Assembly: GCA_023151185.1 (NCBI GenBank)
Contig: JAKLJL010000001.1
Span: 62,001 to 126,000 of the forward strand
DNA length: 64,000 bases
From: Bacteroidota bacterium
GTDB taxonomy: Bacteria; Bacteroidota; JABWAT01
Direction of reading: 5' to 3'
Below the pieces are notes generated by a model, which was given only the letters and a program-made list of their open reading frames with translations, made no database searches and was not told the DNA's origin. The translations under genes and the position numbers were made by a program. Shown one piece after another: positions 39,069 through 48,631 of this stretch (position 1 is its first letter; each line of letters begins with the position of its first letter).

Positions 39069-41267
39069 ATGTCAGCAACGGTACAACAGGAATCACCTGA
39101 ATTGAAACTGAACCGTCTTTTGGACTCCTGCCACAGGAATCTGAAGTCGGTGGATGACGACCTGATCAGAAAGGCGTTTCAGTTTTCGTTTGCGGCCCAT
39201 AAGGATATCACCCGGGCCAGCGGTGAACCGTATTTTATCCATCCGCTGGCAGTTGCTACGATCCTGGCAGAGGAACTCAGGCTGGATGACATTTCGGTTG
39301 CAGCCGCCCTGCTTCACGATGTGATTGAAGATACTGAGTATGAATACGAGTTTCTGAAAAAGGAATTCGGGCAGACGGTTGCCAACCTGGTAGACGGAGC
39401 AACCAAAATTACGGATATGTTTAAAAGCCATGAGGTGACCGAGGCTGAGTCCTTCAGAAAACTGATGCTGTTCATGATCAAGGACATCCGGGTTATTCTG
39501 GTGAAATTTGCTGACCGCCTTCACAATATGCGCACGCTGAATTACCTTCCGCAGGCCAAACAGATCAAGATTGCAACCGAAACCCTCGATATCTATGCAC
39601 CTCTTGCCCACCGGTTCGGGCTGTGGCAGATCAAATGGGAATTCGAAGACCTCAGCTTCAAATATCTGAATCCGGAATCTTACGAGGATATTTTCAGAAA
39701 AGTAAACACCCGCAGGGAAGAACGGGAACAGTACATTCAGAATTTCACCGATCCCATCTCGAAACGGCTCACTGAAGCCGGATTTAAGTTTGAGCTCTCA
39801 GGCAGGCCCAAGCATTTCTTTTCCATCTACAACAAAATGGTCAAAAGAAGCAAGCCTTTCGAAGAAATTTATGACCTTTTTGCAGTCAGGATTATTCTGG
39901 ATACCACACAGGCCTATGACTGTTTTACGGTGTATGGCATAGTCAGCGATATATACTTCCCGGTTCCCGTTCGCTTTAAGGATTATATTTCAGTTCCCAA
40001 GCATAACGGCTATCAGTCCATCCATACTACCGTTGTCGGGCAGGATGGTAAACTGGTCGAAGTCCAGATCAGAACCCGGAAAATGCATGAAATTGCAGAA
40101 AAGGGTGTTGCTGCCCACTGGTCTTACAAAGAAGCCGGTGAATCGGTGGTGAATAAACAAAGCGATGAATGGATCAGTTGGGTCAGGGAAATCTTTGAAC
40201 AGGCTGATAATGCCGATAACCCGAATCAGTTTATCGAAGATTTCAAACTGAACCTGTTCCAGGATGAAATATTTGTTTTCACACCCAAGGGTGATCTTAA
40301 AATTCTTCCGAAGGGATCCACCCCGGTCGATTTTGCCTATGAAATTCACACCAACGTTGGCAACCATTGCATCGGCGCAAAAATCAACGGGAAAATTGTA
40401 CCGCTGAATACCCGGATCGAAAACGGGAATCAGGTCGAAATTATCACCTCCAAAAACCAGAAACCCAACCAGGATTGGGAAAAGTTTGTCGTTACCCACA
40501 AGGCAAAAAGCAAGATCAGAGCTTTTCTGAACGAGGAAAAACGGAAGGTGACTGAACTTGGCCGTGAAATGTGGGATAAAAAAGTCAGGAAACTGAAGCT
40601 GAAGTTTACCGATCTGGAGTTGAATAAACTGATTCAGGATATGAAATACTCGAATCAGAATTCCTTCTTTTATGCGGTCGGATTCGGGATTGTGAACCAT
40701 GAGGAATTTCTGGACCGGTATGTAGCCCGGCAAATTGCGAAAAAGGACCAGAAACCGGATGAAAAGCCGGAATTCGGAACCTTCGAGGAATTTGTAAAAA
40801 CCTCACGGTCTTCACAGAAATCGCTGGTTGTTGAAGGGAAAAGCGCCAACATCCAGATGAACTATGCCAAATGCTGCAACCCGGTTCCCGGCGATGATAT
40901 CATCGGTTATGTGACAATCGGTGAGGGAATCAAAGTTCACCGCCGGAATTGCCGTAACATTGCCGGGTATTCGACAGGAGACGTGACCCGCCTGGTCGAG
41001 GTGGACTGGCCGAAAGGAGCCCACGAAGACTTCATGGCCGGAATCCGCCTGTCCGGCGAGGACCGGAAGGGAATGGTTTCGGATATAACCAATGTAATTT
41101 CGAAAACACTGAACACCAATATACGGGGTCTTAATTTTAATACGAAGGATGGTATCTTCGACGGATCCATCATTGTTTATGTGAATGACGTTGACCATCT
41201 GGTACGGATTATTGACAGAATCAAGCGGGTAGAAGGGGTGAAGTCGGTAGCCCGGCTCGAAGAGTGA
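39069..41267 (+). CDS. Bifunctional (p)ppGpp synthetase/hydrolase (SpoT/Rel type)
   Basis: This 732-residue stringent-response enzyme contains an N-terminal HD hydrolase (H83-D84 in LLHDVIEDTE), a synthetase domain (GRPKHFFSIYNKM, YDLFAVRIIL), a TGS domain (DEIFVFTPKGDLKILPKGST), a Cys-containing zinc/helical segment (NYAKCCNPVPGDDIIGYVT) and a C-terminal ACT domain. The synthetase loop reads RFKD at residues 302-305, the RxKD form typical of bifunctional enzymes rather than the ExDD of synthesis-only RelA. It probably both makes and degrades ppGpp. It heads a cluster ending with ssb. Confidence 0.96.
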   Translation: MSATVQQESPELKLNRLLDSCHRNLKSVDDDLIRKAFQFSFAAHKDITRASGEPYFIHPLAVATILAEELRLDDISVAAALLHDVIEDTEYEYEFLKKEFGQTVANLVDGATKITDMFKSHEVTEAESFRKLMLFMIKDIRVILVKFADRLHNMRTLNYLPQAKQIKIATETLDIYAPLAHRFGLWQIKWEFEDLSFKYLNPESYEDIFRKVNTRREEREQYIQNFTDPISKRLTEAGFKFELSGRPKHFFSIYNKMVKRSKPFEEIYDLFAVRIILDTTQAYDCFTVYGIVSDIYFPVPVRFKDYISVPKHNGYQSIHTTVVGQDGKLVEVQIRTRKMHEIAEKGVAAHWSYKEAGESVVNKQSDEWISWVREIFEQADNADNPNQFIEDFKLNLFQDEIFVFTPKGDLKILPKGSTPVDFAYEIHTNVGNHCIGAKINGKIVPLNTRIENGNQVEIITSKNQKPNQDWEKFVVTHKAKSKIRAFLNEEKRKVTELGREMWDKKVRKLKLKFTDLELNKLIQDMKYSNQNSFFYAVGFGIVNHEEFLDRYVARQIAKKDQKPDEKPEFGTFEEFVKTSRSSQKSLVVEGKSANIQMNYAKCCNPVPGDDIIGYVTIGEGIKVHRRNCRNIAGYSTGDVTRLVEVDWPKGAHEDFMAGIRLSGEDRKGMVSDITNVISKTLNTNIRGLNFNTKDGIFDGSIIVYVNDVDHLVRIIDRIKRVEGVKSVARLEE

Positions 41268-41292
41268 GATTTACACACGAAAGGGGAAAACA

Positions 41293-41640
41293 ATGAAACC
41301 GAGAGTCAGAACCCTGACCAAAAAAGACGTGGCCAAGAAAGTGGCAGAAGAGCATGACGAACGTCTTTACCACACGTCCAGATGGGTGGATGCTACTTTT
41401 GATGCCCTGCGGGATCTTATGCTGACCACAGATGAAGAAGTCCGGATTGAAATCCGGGATTTCGGAGTGTTTGAAGTGAAGGTTACCCGGCCGAAACCCA
41501 AGGCACGGAACCCGAAAACCGGAGATACGGTTTACATCCCCTGGCGGAAAAAAACTCACTTTAAGCCCAGTAAACTGATCCGTGAGGCCCTTCAGCAGCC
41601 GTTGTCGGATGAAAAAATCAAAGATATTCTGGAAGATTAA
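41293..41640 (+). CDS. HU/IHF-family DNA-binding protein
   Basis: This 115-residue protein has a short N-terminal extension and then a Bac_DNA_binding domain (LTKKDVAKKVAEEHD ... EIRDFGVFEVKVTRPKPKAR). The proline-containing DNA-intercalating arm region RNPKTGDTVYIPWRKK and C-terminal helix FKPSKLIREAL follow, with a ~15-residue tail. It bends DNA as a dimer. The ribosome site is AAGGGGAAAA. The RuvX gene starts immediately after its stop codon. Confidence 0.92.
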   Translation: MKPRVRTLTKKDVAKKVAEEHDERLYHTSRWVDATFDALRDLMLTTDEEVRIEIRDFGVFEVKVTRPKPKARNPKTGDTVYIPWRKKTHFKPSKLIREALQQPLSDEKIKDILED

Positions 41641-42075
41641 GTGACCGGATATTACCTGAGCCTGGATATCGGGGAAGTCCGGACGGGAATTGCCAAATCG
41701 GACCCTCTCGACATTCTGGCAACCCCATTGAAGACTATTCCTGCCGGCACCCTGCTGGCCGAATTGAAAAACCTGATTACCCCAGAGGTTAAAGGCCTTG
41801 TTGTCGGTATGCCCTATAACCTGAAAGGGCAGACCGAGCAGAAAGCCAGATCCATTCTGGCCATTATTGAAACCATCCGGGCAGCTTTTCCCGATTTGCT
41901 CATTATCCCCTTCGATGAGCGGTATTCGAGTAAAATTGCCCAGCAGCAGATTCTGGCCTCAGGCCGGGGAAAAAAGGCCCGGCAGGAAAAAGGACTGGTG
42001 GATCGCCAGGCGGCTGCCATTATTCTTCAGGATTACCTCGATTCCATCAGTAACCGGCCAACCCACTTTTATTGA
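41641..42075 (+). CDS. ruvX: Holliday-junction resolvase-like protein RuvX/YqgF
   Basis: This 144-residue RNase H-fold protein starts with GTG directly after the HU stop. The YqgF motifs are LSLDIGEVRTGIAKSDPLDI, VVGMPYNLKGQTEQ (family: VVGLP...), PFDERYSS and LVDRQAAAIILQDYL. The acidic residues D9, E-R of DERYSS and the final D supply the metal site. YqgF proteins process 16S rRNA 5' ends and may act on Holliday junctions. The length is typical. It is followed by 215 bases without a gene. Confidence 0.93.
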   Translation: MTGYYLSLDIGEVRTGIAKSDPLDILATPLKTIPAGTLLAELKNLITPEVKGLVVGMPYNLKGQTEQKARSILAIIETIRAAFPDLLIIPFDERYSSKIAQQQILASGRGKKARQEKGLVDRQAAAIILQDYLDSISNRPTHFY

Positions 42076-42156
42076 CCCCGGGCTTCTCTTTATCCGGCTG
42101 CGGGAATACGGGTTCTATTTAACAATTACAATACCACCTTCCTTCTGGACTCTATT

Positions 42157-42192
42157 GCCGGCCGTTCTGGGAGACCCTCTCCAACTGCCGGC
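42157..42192. other. Nested hairpin in ruvX-def intergenic region
   Basis: GCCGGC (42157-42162) and GCCGGC (42187-42192) enclose a 5-bp stem GGAGA-CCC-TCTCC (42170-42182). There is no T-run. The 42076-42290 gap holds no gene that I can support. Because GCCGGC is self-complementary and CCGG is common here, the outer stem may be chance. Confidence 0.3.
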
Positions 42193-42241
42193 CCCCTCCA
42201 ACAAAATCGGTCATCCATTTCCGAACGGACCGGAATTCTTT

Positions 42242-42249
42242 TATTTTTG
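42242..42249 (+). promoter_or_regulatory. Putative -7 promoter box TATTTTTG for def
   Basis: TATTTTTG is an exact TAnnTTTG match 41 bases before the def ATG. It suggests that def-fmt-ssb can be transcribed separately from the upstream spoT-HU-ruvX block. Confidence 0.5.
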
Positions 42250-42290
42250 ACGGTGTTGAAGTGCTGATTGGAAGTTAACAGCAGAAGGCA

Positions 42291-42830
42291 ATGATTTTAC
42301 CTATATATACTCTCGGGGATTCAGTTTTAAGGCAAAAGGCAGAGATTTTATCTGCTAAAACACCTGAACTGGACCAGTTGATCAAAGATATGTTCGAAAC
42401 CATGTATCAGGCAGACGGAATTGGTCTTGCTGCACCCCAGATCGGCCGGTCCATGGATCTGATTGTCCTCGATATTTCGGCGATGAAGGAAGGCCGGGCC
42501 ACCTCACCCATGGTGCTGATCAATCCGGAGTTTCTCGATAAACAGGGAGCCTGTTCCATGGAGGAAGGATGCCTTTCCGTCCCGGGAATCAATGAATTTG
42601 TTGACCGTCCCGAAATTATCACCCTTAAATATCAGGATGAAAACTTCAATACCCGGACGGAAACCTTTAGCGGGATGATGGCAAGAGTCATCCAGCATGA
42701 ATATGATCACCTTCAGGGGACTCTGTTTGTTGATTACCTGTCTGCCTTCAAAAAAACGCTGCTGAAAAACCGGATCCGGGATATCCAGAGGGGTACCGTC
42801 GACGTCGACTATCTTCTGGCAGAAAAATAA
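42291..42830 (+). CDS. def: Peptide deformylase
   Basis: This 179-residue metalloenzyme removes the formyl group from nascent N-terminal Met. The three diagnostic motifs are present: GIGLAAPQIG (motif I), EEGCLSVPG (motif II, Cys metal ligand) and VIQHEYDHLQG (motif III, HExxH ligands and catalytic Glu). Size and spacing are typical. fmt follows within 30 bases, the classical def-fmt pairing that installs and removes the formyl group. Confidence 0.98.
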   Translation: MILPIYTLGDSVLRQKAEILSAKTPELDQLIKDMFETMYQADGIGLAAPQIGRSMDLIVLDISAMKEGRATSPMVLINPEFLDKQGACSMEEGCLSVPGINEFVDRPEIITLKYQDENFNTRTETFSGMMARVIQHEYDHLQGTLFVDYLSAFKKTLLKNRIRDIQRGTVDVDYLLAEK

Positions 42831-42856
42831 TCCTCACCTTTTAGTCTCACACCGTC

Positions 42857-43798
42857 ATGTCACTCCGTTATGTTTTTATGGGAACCCCCGATTTTGCAGT
42901 TCCGGTTCTGGAACACCTGATCCGGAACGGATATCCGCCGGAAGCCGTGGTCACCGGCCAGGATAAACCCCAGGGCAGGGGACAGATCCTTCAGGAAACA
43001 CCTGTCAAACAGTGTGCAAAAAAGTACGGGATCACCCGGATTCTGCAACCGGATGATTTAAAAAGTGACGTGTTTTTTGATGAAATCTCGGCCATTGAGG
43101 CAGAGTGCTTCGTTGTAGTTGCCTTCAGAATATTGCCGGAACGGATTTTTTCCCTTCCCAAAAAGGGGACATTTAATCTGCATGGAAGCCTGTTACCCAG
43201 ATATCGGGGTGCTGCACCCATTCAGTGGGCGCTTCTGAACGGAGATACCGAAACCGGTGTCACAACTTTTTTCCTGAAACCTGCGGTCGATACCGGCTCC
43301 ATCATCGGGACCCGGAAGCTCAGCGTTCCCGTAACCATGACCGGCTCTGAACTTCATGATGCACTTGCACACCTTGGGGCCGAACTGACTTTGGAAACCC
43401 TTCAGAAAATTGAATCCGGTACAGCAGAAACCAAACCCCAGGAGGATGCACTGGCCACCCGTGCCCCCAAGCTCACCAGAGAAGATTTCCGCATTGACTG
43501 GTCCCGGCCGGGAAAAATCATCCGGGATAAAATCCGTGCTTTCGATTCCTATCCAGGGGCCTGGTGTTACCTCGACGGGAAGGTCGTGAAACTCTTTCAG
43601 GTTGACTTTTTTCCGGGAAGTCCGTATTCTAGCGGGCGCAACGGATTGATCACCGAGTTATCCAAAAGCAAAATCACAATTCAGGTTTCAGATGGGTTTC
43701 TGACCATCGGCGAACTTCAGCTTGAAGGTAAGCGGCGGCTTTCCGTTCGTGAAGTCCTCAATGGGTTTTCAATCAAACAAAGTCAACAATTTACGTGA
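42857..43798 (+). CDS. fmt: Methionyl-tRNA formyltransferase
   Basis: This 313-residue enzyme formylates Met-tRNAfMet with 10-formyl-THF. The N-terminal formyltransferase domain has MGTPDFAVPVLEHL, the catalytic region FNLHGSLLPRYRGAAPIQWA (Asn-His) and the D of FLKPAVDTGSII. The C-terminal domain begins near APKLTREDFRIDWSRPG. It follows def and precedes ssb, which begins 18 bases later. The length is normal. Confidence 0.98.
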   Translation: MSLRYVFMGTPDFAVPVLEHLIRNGYPPEAVVTGQDKPQGRGQILQETPVKQCAKKYGITRILQPDDLKSDVFFDEISAIEAECFVVVAFRILPERIFSLPKKGTFNLHGSLLPRYRGAAPIQWALLNGDTETGVTTFFLKPAVDTGSIIGTRKLSVPVTMTGSELHDALAHLGAELTLETLQKIESGTAETKPQEDALATRAPKLTREDFRIDWSRPGKIIRDKIRAFDSYPGAWCYLDGKVVKLFQVDFFPGSPYSSGRNGLITELSKSKITIQVSDGFLTIGELQLEGKRRLSVREVLNGFSIKQSQQFT

Positions 43799-43816
43799 GT
43801 TCAGGAGAAAAATATC

Positions 43817-44263
43817 ATGGCCAGAAGTGTAAACAAAGTGATTCTTGTCGGAAACGTCGGTAAAGACCCCGAAGTCAGGTACACCCCAAGTAACCAGGCG
43901 GTTGCCAATTTTACGCTTGCCACTTCAGAAAGCTGGAAAGATCAGTCCGGAAAAATGACCGAGAGAACCGAATGGCATAACCTGGTTGTCTGGGGCAAAC
44001 TGGCTGAAATCTGCCAGGAATATGTGAAAAAAGGGCATAAACTGTATGTCGAAGGCCGCCTTCAGACCCGCAGTTGGGATGATAAGGAATCAGGCGCCAA
44101 ACGGTACACAACTGAAATCGTCGTTTCGGATATGCTGATGCTGACATCGAAAAGCGGGGGCAGCGGCGACTATGAATCTTTTGCACCTGCTGCCGGGGGA
44201 AGCAAACCGGAATCTTTCGGTGCTCCATCTGCAGCCCTGTCTGACGACGACCTCCCCTTTTAA
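43817..44263 (+). CDS. ssb: Single-stranded DNA-binding protein
   Basis: This 148-residue SSB has an OB fold (residues 1-105, [51 protein letters not shown]). A low-complexity linker follows, and it ends in the protein-interaction tip DDDLPF. The tip recruits replication and repair partners. It is the last gene of the cluster, followed by a terminator-like hairpin. The LigA and Xer genes elsewhere in the window belong to related DNA-maintenance functions. Confidence 0.98.
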   Translation: MARSVNKVILVGNVGKDPEVRYTPSNQAVANFTLATSESWKDQSGKMTERTEWHNLVVWGKLAEICQEYVKKGHKLYVEGRLQTRSWDDKESGAKRYTTEIVVSDMLMLTSKSGGSGDYESFAPAAGGSKPESFGAPSAALSDDDLPF

Positions 44264-44288
44264 AGTCTGACAGCGTTTCGTTTTTCTT

Positions 44289-44338
44289 AGCCGTAACGGC
44301 CCGGCGGTTCATCCGATTTGGGTCATTACGGCTTTTTT
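44289..44338 (+). terminator. Intrinsic terminator after ssb
   Basis: AGCCGTAA (44289-44296) pairs with TTACGGCT (44326-44333), followed by a T-run to 44338. The loop is large (29 bases, GC-rich with possible internal pairing). Position and T-run support termination of the def-fmt-ssb transcript. Confidence 0.65.
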
Positions 44339-44379
44339 AGTATTATTGAAGATGTTTCACTTGTCAGGAATGCTACTTT

Positions 44380-45651
44380 TTGGATAGTTATACGGCCGGA
44401 CTACTGGTCATTTTTATAATCTGCCTGGCTTTTTCGTTTGTCTTCAGCGGAGCCGAGGTCGCCTTTTTTTCCCTCAAAGAAGATCAGATCAGCAAACTCA
44501 GAAAAAGTACCCGGTCGCGGGAACTCAGGATTGCTGAAATTCTTTCAGATTCCCAGAAACTCCTGGTGACCATCCTGATCGGGAATAATCTGGTCAATGT
44601 TATGGCATCGGTCATTGCCGCCACTCTTACCTACAACTTTCTTCACCATCTGCCGGTCGATCCGGTTTTGGTCTATATTTTAGAAGTTTTCGTCCTTACG
44701 TTCATTTTCCTGATCCTGTCTGAGATTACGCCAAAAATCATCGGGGCGCATCTGTCCCTGCGGTTTGCAGTTATTGTTGCCCCGCTGATATCGTTCCTGA
44801 TCGGATTGTTTACCCCGGTTACCTGGCTGGTTATGAAACTGACCCGGTGGATCAGACCCGGAAAACTTTCGGGGGAAAAAGTTTCGAATGAAGACCTGAA
44901 GACCATTGCAGATGTGGTTCATGAACATGGCTCACTGGCAGAAAATGAAAAGGAAATGATCAGTTCCCTGGCCGATTTTTCCGAAAAAACAGTCCGTGAA
45001 ATTATGATTTCCCGGGTGGATATGGTGGCTATTGAATCGGATGCCGGCCGTGAAGAAGTCATGGAAACCGTCAGGCAAAGCGGTCACTCCCGGATTCCGG
45101 TTTATCTGGAATCACTCGATCAGATTTCCGGAATTTTATATGCCAAGGATCTGATTCCGTTTCTGTCCGAAAAAAACAGCAAGCGTGAATTTTCACTTCA
45201 GAAACTTCAGCGGCAGCCGTTATTTATCCCCGAAGGAAAAAAAGTCAGTGACCTTCTGAAAGAGTTTCAGATCCGGAAAATGCACATCGCCATTGTGGTT
45301 GATGAGTACGGGGGAACTGCCGGAATGGTCACGCTGGATGATGTGATATCTGAAATTATCGGGGAAATCAGAGATGAACATGACGAAGACCTGCCGCTGT
45401 ACCGGCAGTTGGCCCCGAATGTCTGGTCCTTTGACGGAAAAACTCCCGTTGATCTGGCAGAGGAAGTCCTGGGTCTGACCCTTCAGTCCAGAAATGACGG
45501 ATTCGAAACCCTTGCCGGATTTATTCTTTCCGTCTCGGGTGCAATTCCCAAAGAAAAAGCCGTGATCCGCTATCAGGATGCTGAATTCATCATTGAAAAG
45601 GTTGAAGGCCGCCGGATTGCCAAAGTTAAAGTGATTCTCCGTGCCGAATAA
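44380..45651 (+). CDS. CNNM/CorC (HlyC)-family membrane protein with CBS pair
   Basis: This 423-residue protein has an N-terminal DUF21/CNNM membrane domain (about four spans; GLLVIFIICLAFSFVFSGAE, LVYILEVFVLTFIFLILSEI), an acidic helix (ISSLADFSEKTVREIMISRV) and a CBS pair (about 205-325, with HIAIVVDEYGGTAGMVTLDD). It ends in a CorC_HlyC transporter-associated domain. Members are linked to Mg2+ or Co2+ efflux; the older 'hemolysin' name is misleading. The start seems to be TTG at 44380 (MDSYTAGLLV) with an AGGA upstream; no in-frame ATG precedes helix 1. Confidence 0.9.
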   Translation: MDSYTAGLLVIFIICLAFSFVFSGAEVAFFSLKEDQISKLRKSTRSRELRIAEILSDSQKLLVTILIGNNLVNVMASVIAATLTYNFLHHLPVDPVLVYILEVFVLTFIFLILSEITPKIIGAHLSLRFAVIVAPLISFLIGLFTPVTWLVMKLTRWIRPGKLSGEKVSNEDLKTIADVVHEHGSLAENEKEMISSLADFSEKTVREIMISRVDMVAIESDAGREEVMETVRQSGHSRIPVYLESLDQISGILYAKDLIPFLSEKNSKREFSLQKLQRQPLFIPEGKKVSDLLKEFQIRKMHIAIVVDEYGGTAGMVTLDDVISEIIGEIRDEHDEDLPLYRQLAPNVWSFDGKTPVDLAEEVLGLTLQSRNDGFETLAGFILSVSGAIPKEKAVIRYQDAEFIIEKVEGRRIAKVKVILRAE

Positions 45652-45979
45652 AATTTGCTTTCTGCTTTTTCTGTTGATCTCCTCTCCGGTTTTTGCAGCA
45701 GATCCGCCTGATTCACTTTCGGTCTGCCGGGATTCCTGGACCGGGCGGGATAAACTGTTTCACTTCACCCTGTCCTTTTTTCTGACAGTAAGCAGTTCGG
45801 TCGTGATTCACCGCGAGGCAAAGACCGATCATTTCCTCCTGCCGGCCGCGGGTATTGCAGCCGGCGCCGGTGTTGCCAAGGAAATCCGGGATTCTGTCAC
45901 TCCCGGGAACCATTTCTGTTTTAAAGATCTTGTTTGGGATGCTGCCGGTATTTTAGTGGCCGCAGGATTGCTCTTATGA
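45641..45979 (+). CDS. YfiM-like small secreted protein
   Basis: This 112-residue protein has a signal peptide (ICFLLFLLISSPVFAADPP). The conserved block RDKLFHFTLSFFLT and the later GVAKEIRDSVTPGNHFCFKD and LVWDAAGI match the YfiM/DUF2279 lipoprotein-like family, whose function is unknown. It starts at a GTG 11 bases inside the preceding CNNM gene, and the PHP gene starts inside its own stop (ATGA), so all three are probably read together. The lack of a clear lipobox Cys differs from E. coli YfiM. Confidence 0.72.
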   Translation: MPNKICFLLFLLISSPVFAADPPDSLSVCRDSWTGRDKLFHFTLSFFLTVSSSVVIHREAKTDHFLLPAAGIAAGAGVAKEIRDSVTPGNHFCFKDLVWDAAGILVAAGLLL

Positions 45980-47019
45980 CACCCCGTTTTTTCGAAGCTG
46001 AAGGCATCATTCACCTGCATTCCAGGTACAGTGATGGCTCCGGCGAAGTACCTGAAATAATGAAGGATGCCACCGGCAGCCTGCTCGATTTTGTTCTGTT
46101 TACAGATCATAACACCCTTCGTCCGAAAAAAGATGGCTGGGAGGGTTGGTACAATCAGACGTTGGCGTTATTCGGTTGCGAACTGAACGACCGGAATGAT
46201 CAGAATCACCTGCTGTCTTTTGGCATTGATGACATCTCTCCGAAACATAAAACGGCCTCCGGGTACATTGATGAGGTGGTCGATGCTGGCGGAATCTGCT
46301 TCCTGGCCCATCCCCACGAGAAACGGTCCAACCTGCCCCAGTATCCTCCCTATCCCTGGACAGACTGGTCATCTGACCGGTTTACCGGAATGGAAATCTG
46401 GAATCATATGTCTGACTGGATGGAAGGACTGACCGATGAAAACAAATATCAGCGGTTTGTGCACCCCCTCCGGTCCCTGAAATTCCCGCCTGAGGAAACC
46501 CTTCAGAAATGGGATGAACTGAACCGGGACCGGCTGGTCGTCGGGATCGGCGGTTCTGACTGCCATGCCATCGAACAGGAAATCATGGGTGTGACTGTTC
46601 AGGTTTTTCCCTATAAAGTTGCCTTCCGGGCCATCCGAACGCATGTTTTGCTCGAAAAACCCCTTTCCCGTGACCTGTCTGCTGAAGAAAATGCAAGTCT
46701 GATATATTCTGCCTTAAAAGCAGGACGGTGCTTTTTCGTCAATCATTACCGGGGGCATGGCAAGGGCTTCCGGTTCTGGTTCGAAGGTGCCGCCACTCAG
46801 CTTCAGATGGGGGACCGCCATCCTGCCGGCTCTTTTCTGGCCAAGATTTTCATTCCTGAAGTCCGGACCATCCGGCTGCTGAAAGATGGAAAGGTGATTT
46901 CCTCGCAGCAGGAGACTGACCATCTGGTCGTCCCGGTAACCGGGCCCGGGGTTTACCGGACCGAAATCCTTTTCGGCGACACGGGCTGGATCTTTTCGAA
47001 TCCGATTACCCTCATCTGA
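45976..47019 (+). CDS. PHP-domain metal-dependent phosphoesterase-like protein
   Basis: This 347-residue protein carries a PHP domain. Metal ligands are visible in GIIHLHSRYSDGSGEV (HxH and D), FTDHN, CFLAHPHEKRS and GGSDCH. PHP proteins hydrolyse phosphoesters of nucleotides, histidinol-P or DNA 3' ends. A C-terminal Ig/FN3-like beta tail (IRLLKDGKVISSQQETDHLV) is present, as in several secreted or cytosolic PHP phosphatases. The ATG at 45976 is favoured by the ATGA overlap; the longer frame from 45934 is not. Confidence 0.85.
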   Translation: MTPRFFEAEGIIHLHSRYSDGSGEVPEIMKDATGSLLDFVLFTDHNTLRPKKDGWEGWYNQTLALFGCELNDRNDQNHLLSFGIDDISPKHKTASGYIDEVVDAGGICFLAHPHEKRSNLPQYPPYPWTDWSSDRFTGMEIWNHMSDWMEGLTDENKYQRFVHPLRSLKFPPEETLQKWDELNRDRLVVGIGGSDCHAIEQEIMGVTVQVFPYKVAFRAIRTHVLLEKPLSRDLSAEENASLIYSALKAGRCFFVNHYRGHGKGFRFWFEGAATQLQMGDRHPAGSFLAKIFIPEVRTIRLLKDGKVISSQQETDHLVVPVTGPGVYRTEILFGDTGWIFSNPITLI

Positions 47020-47110
47020 CCTGCTCCGGGTTTTTTCTTTCTTCCGGAAATCTGTATTTTGCAGGAAATAAGTTAAGCGGTCAGGAAATAGTTATTTAAT
47101 CCGGAAGTTT

Positions 47111-48631
47111 ATGTCCTCCCAGAACTTTACTGAACCCTCCAGCACACCGGCGTCCCCAGACAAACCCAAAGAATACTGCGGTATTTTTGGTGTATTTAAC
47201 CACCCCAATGCCTCTGTACTGACCTACTACGGGCTTCATGCCCTTCAGCACAGGGGCCAGGAAGCAGCCGGTATTGTAACGGTTTCCTGGGATGAGGAAA
47301 AAAAACGGAACCAGATGAATGCCTACCGGGGCCTGGGGCTTGTCACCGATGTGTTCAGAAACCCAAAACTCTGGGAAGACAGCCTGAAAGGGGATATGGC
47401 TATCGGACATAACCGATATTCGACTTCCGGCAGTTCGAACCGGATTGCCAACATTCAGCCGTTTCAGGTTCATTACAAAAGCGGGAATATTGCGCTGGGG
47501 CATAATGGAAATCTGTCAAACATCCGGGAAATCAGAACCCGGCTGATTGAAGAGGGAACCATTTTCCAGTCTACAACCGATTCTGAGGTATTTCTTCATC
47601 TGATTGCAAAATCCATTGAACATGATCAGGTTGCACAGATCCGTCATGCCCTGCTTCAGGTCAAAGGTGCTTATTGCCTCGTGATTCTGACTGATGATAA
47701 ACTGATTGCCGTCCGGGATCCGAACGGATTCAGGCCTCTAAGTCTGGGAAAACTGGGCGATGCTCTGGTGGTGGCCAGCGAAACCTGTGCGTTTGATATT
47801 ATCGGTGCAGAATACATCCGGGAGGTTGAACACGGCGAAATGCTGGTCATAGACAAAGACGAAAACGGAAAAGTCCGCCAGCAGTCTTATTTTCTGCCAC
47901 GACCTGCCAATACCTCGAAATGTATATTTGAGTTCGTCTATTTTTCGCGGCCGGATAGCCGGATTTTTGGTGAATCGGTTGATAAAGTCCGGCGGAAGCT
48001 GGGTAAAAATCTGGCATTGGAAGCCCCGGTTCAATCAACCAAAGAAGATAAAGTTTTTGTGATTTCGGTGCCCGATTCCTCAAACACTGCAACGCTGGGC
48101 TATGTAACAGAATCCCAGAAGCAGGGAATCAATGCCCGGTATGAACTGGGTCTTATCCGGAATCACTATGTCGGGCGGACGTTTATCCACCCCGAAGAAA
48201 GCGGCCGGGGACTGAAGGTCAGAACGAAATTCAATCCGGTCAGAGGGGTAATCGAAGGTCGGAAGGTGGTTGTGGTCGACGACTCAATTGTTCGGGGAAC
48301 CACCTCCAAGAATCTGATGAAACTGATCCGGGAAGCCAATCCGAAAGAAATTCACTTCCGGGTTTCCTCGCCGCCTATTAAACATCCCTGTTATTACGGA
48401 CTTGATTTCCCTGATCCTGAAAAGCTGATTGCCAATGAAGCCGGTGGCGATATAAAGAAAATAGCTATGGAAATCGGAGTTGACTCACTTGAATACCTGT
48501 CAATTGAAGGAATGGTCTCTGCCTGCGGGTTTGACGGCGATCCGTTAAAATCCGGTTTCTGTACAGCCTGTTTTAGCGGTAAGTATCCGGTCAGCATCGA
48601 GGAAGGAATCGGAAAAGAAGAAAATGACTGA
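47111..48631 (+). CDS. purF: Amidophosphoribosyltransferase
   Basis: This 506-residue enzyme makes phosphoribosylamine from PRPP and glutamine, the first step of purine synthesis. The mature N-terminal nucleophile is C23 (KEYCGIFGV), so the first 22 residues are a propeptide. The glutaminase signature HALQHRGQEAAG and the PRPP loop VVVVDDSIVRGTT are clear. Cys residues in SKCIFEF, HPCYYG and CTACFSG match the 4Fe-4S-containing B. subtilis-type PurF. The stop lies 8 bases inside the next gene. A near-promoter TATTTTGC lies near 47056. Confidence 0.98.
   Translation: MSSQNFTEPSSTPASPDKPKEYCGIFGVFNHPNASVLTYYGLHALQHRGQEAAGIVTVSWDEEKKRNQMNAYRGLGLVTDVFRNPKLWEDSLKGDMAIGHNRYSTSGSSNRIANIQPFQVHYKSGNIALGHNGNLSNIREIRTRLIEEGTIFQSTTDSEVFLHLIAKSIEHDQVAQIRHALLQVKGAYCLVILTDDKLIAVRDPNGFRPLSLGKLGDALVVASETCAFDIIGAEYIREVEHGEMLVIDKDENGKVRQQSYFLPRPANTSKCIFEFVYFSRPDSRIFGESVDKVRRKLGKNLALEAPVQSTKEDKVFVISVPDSSNTATLGYVTESQKQGINARYELGLIRNHYVGRTFIHPEESGRGLKVRTKFNPVRGVIEGRKVVVVDDSIVRGTTSKNLMKLIREANPKEIHFRVSSPPIKHPCYYGLDFPDPEKLIANEAGGDIKKIAMEIGVDSLEYLSIEGMVSACGFDGDPLKSGFCTACFSGKYPVSIEEGIGKEEND

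Noticed and set aside
39990-40733. 247-codon minus-strand frame within spoT/rel
   Set aside because: Antisense to a conserved domain with no start signal; treated as a composition artefact.
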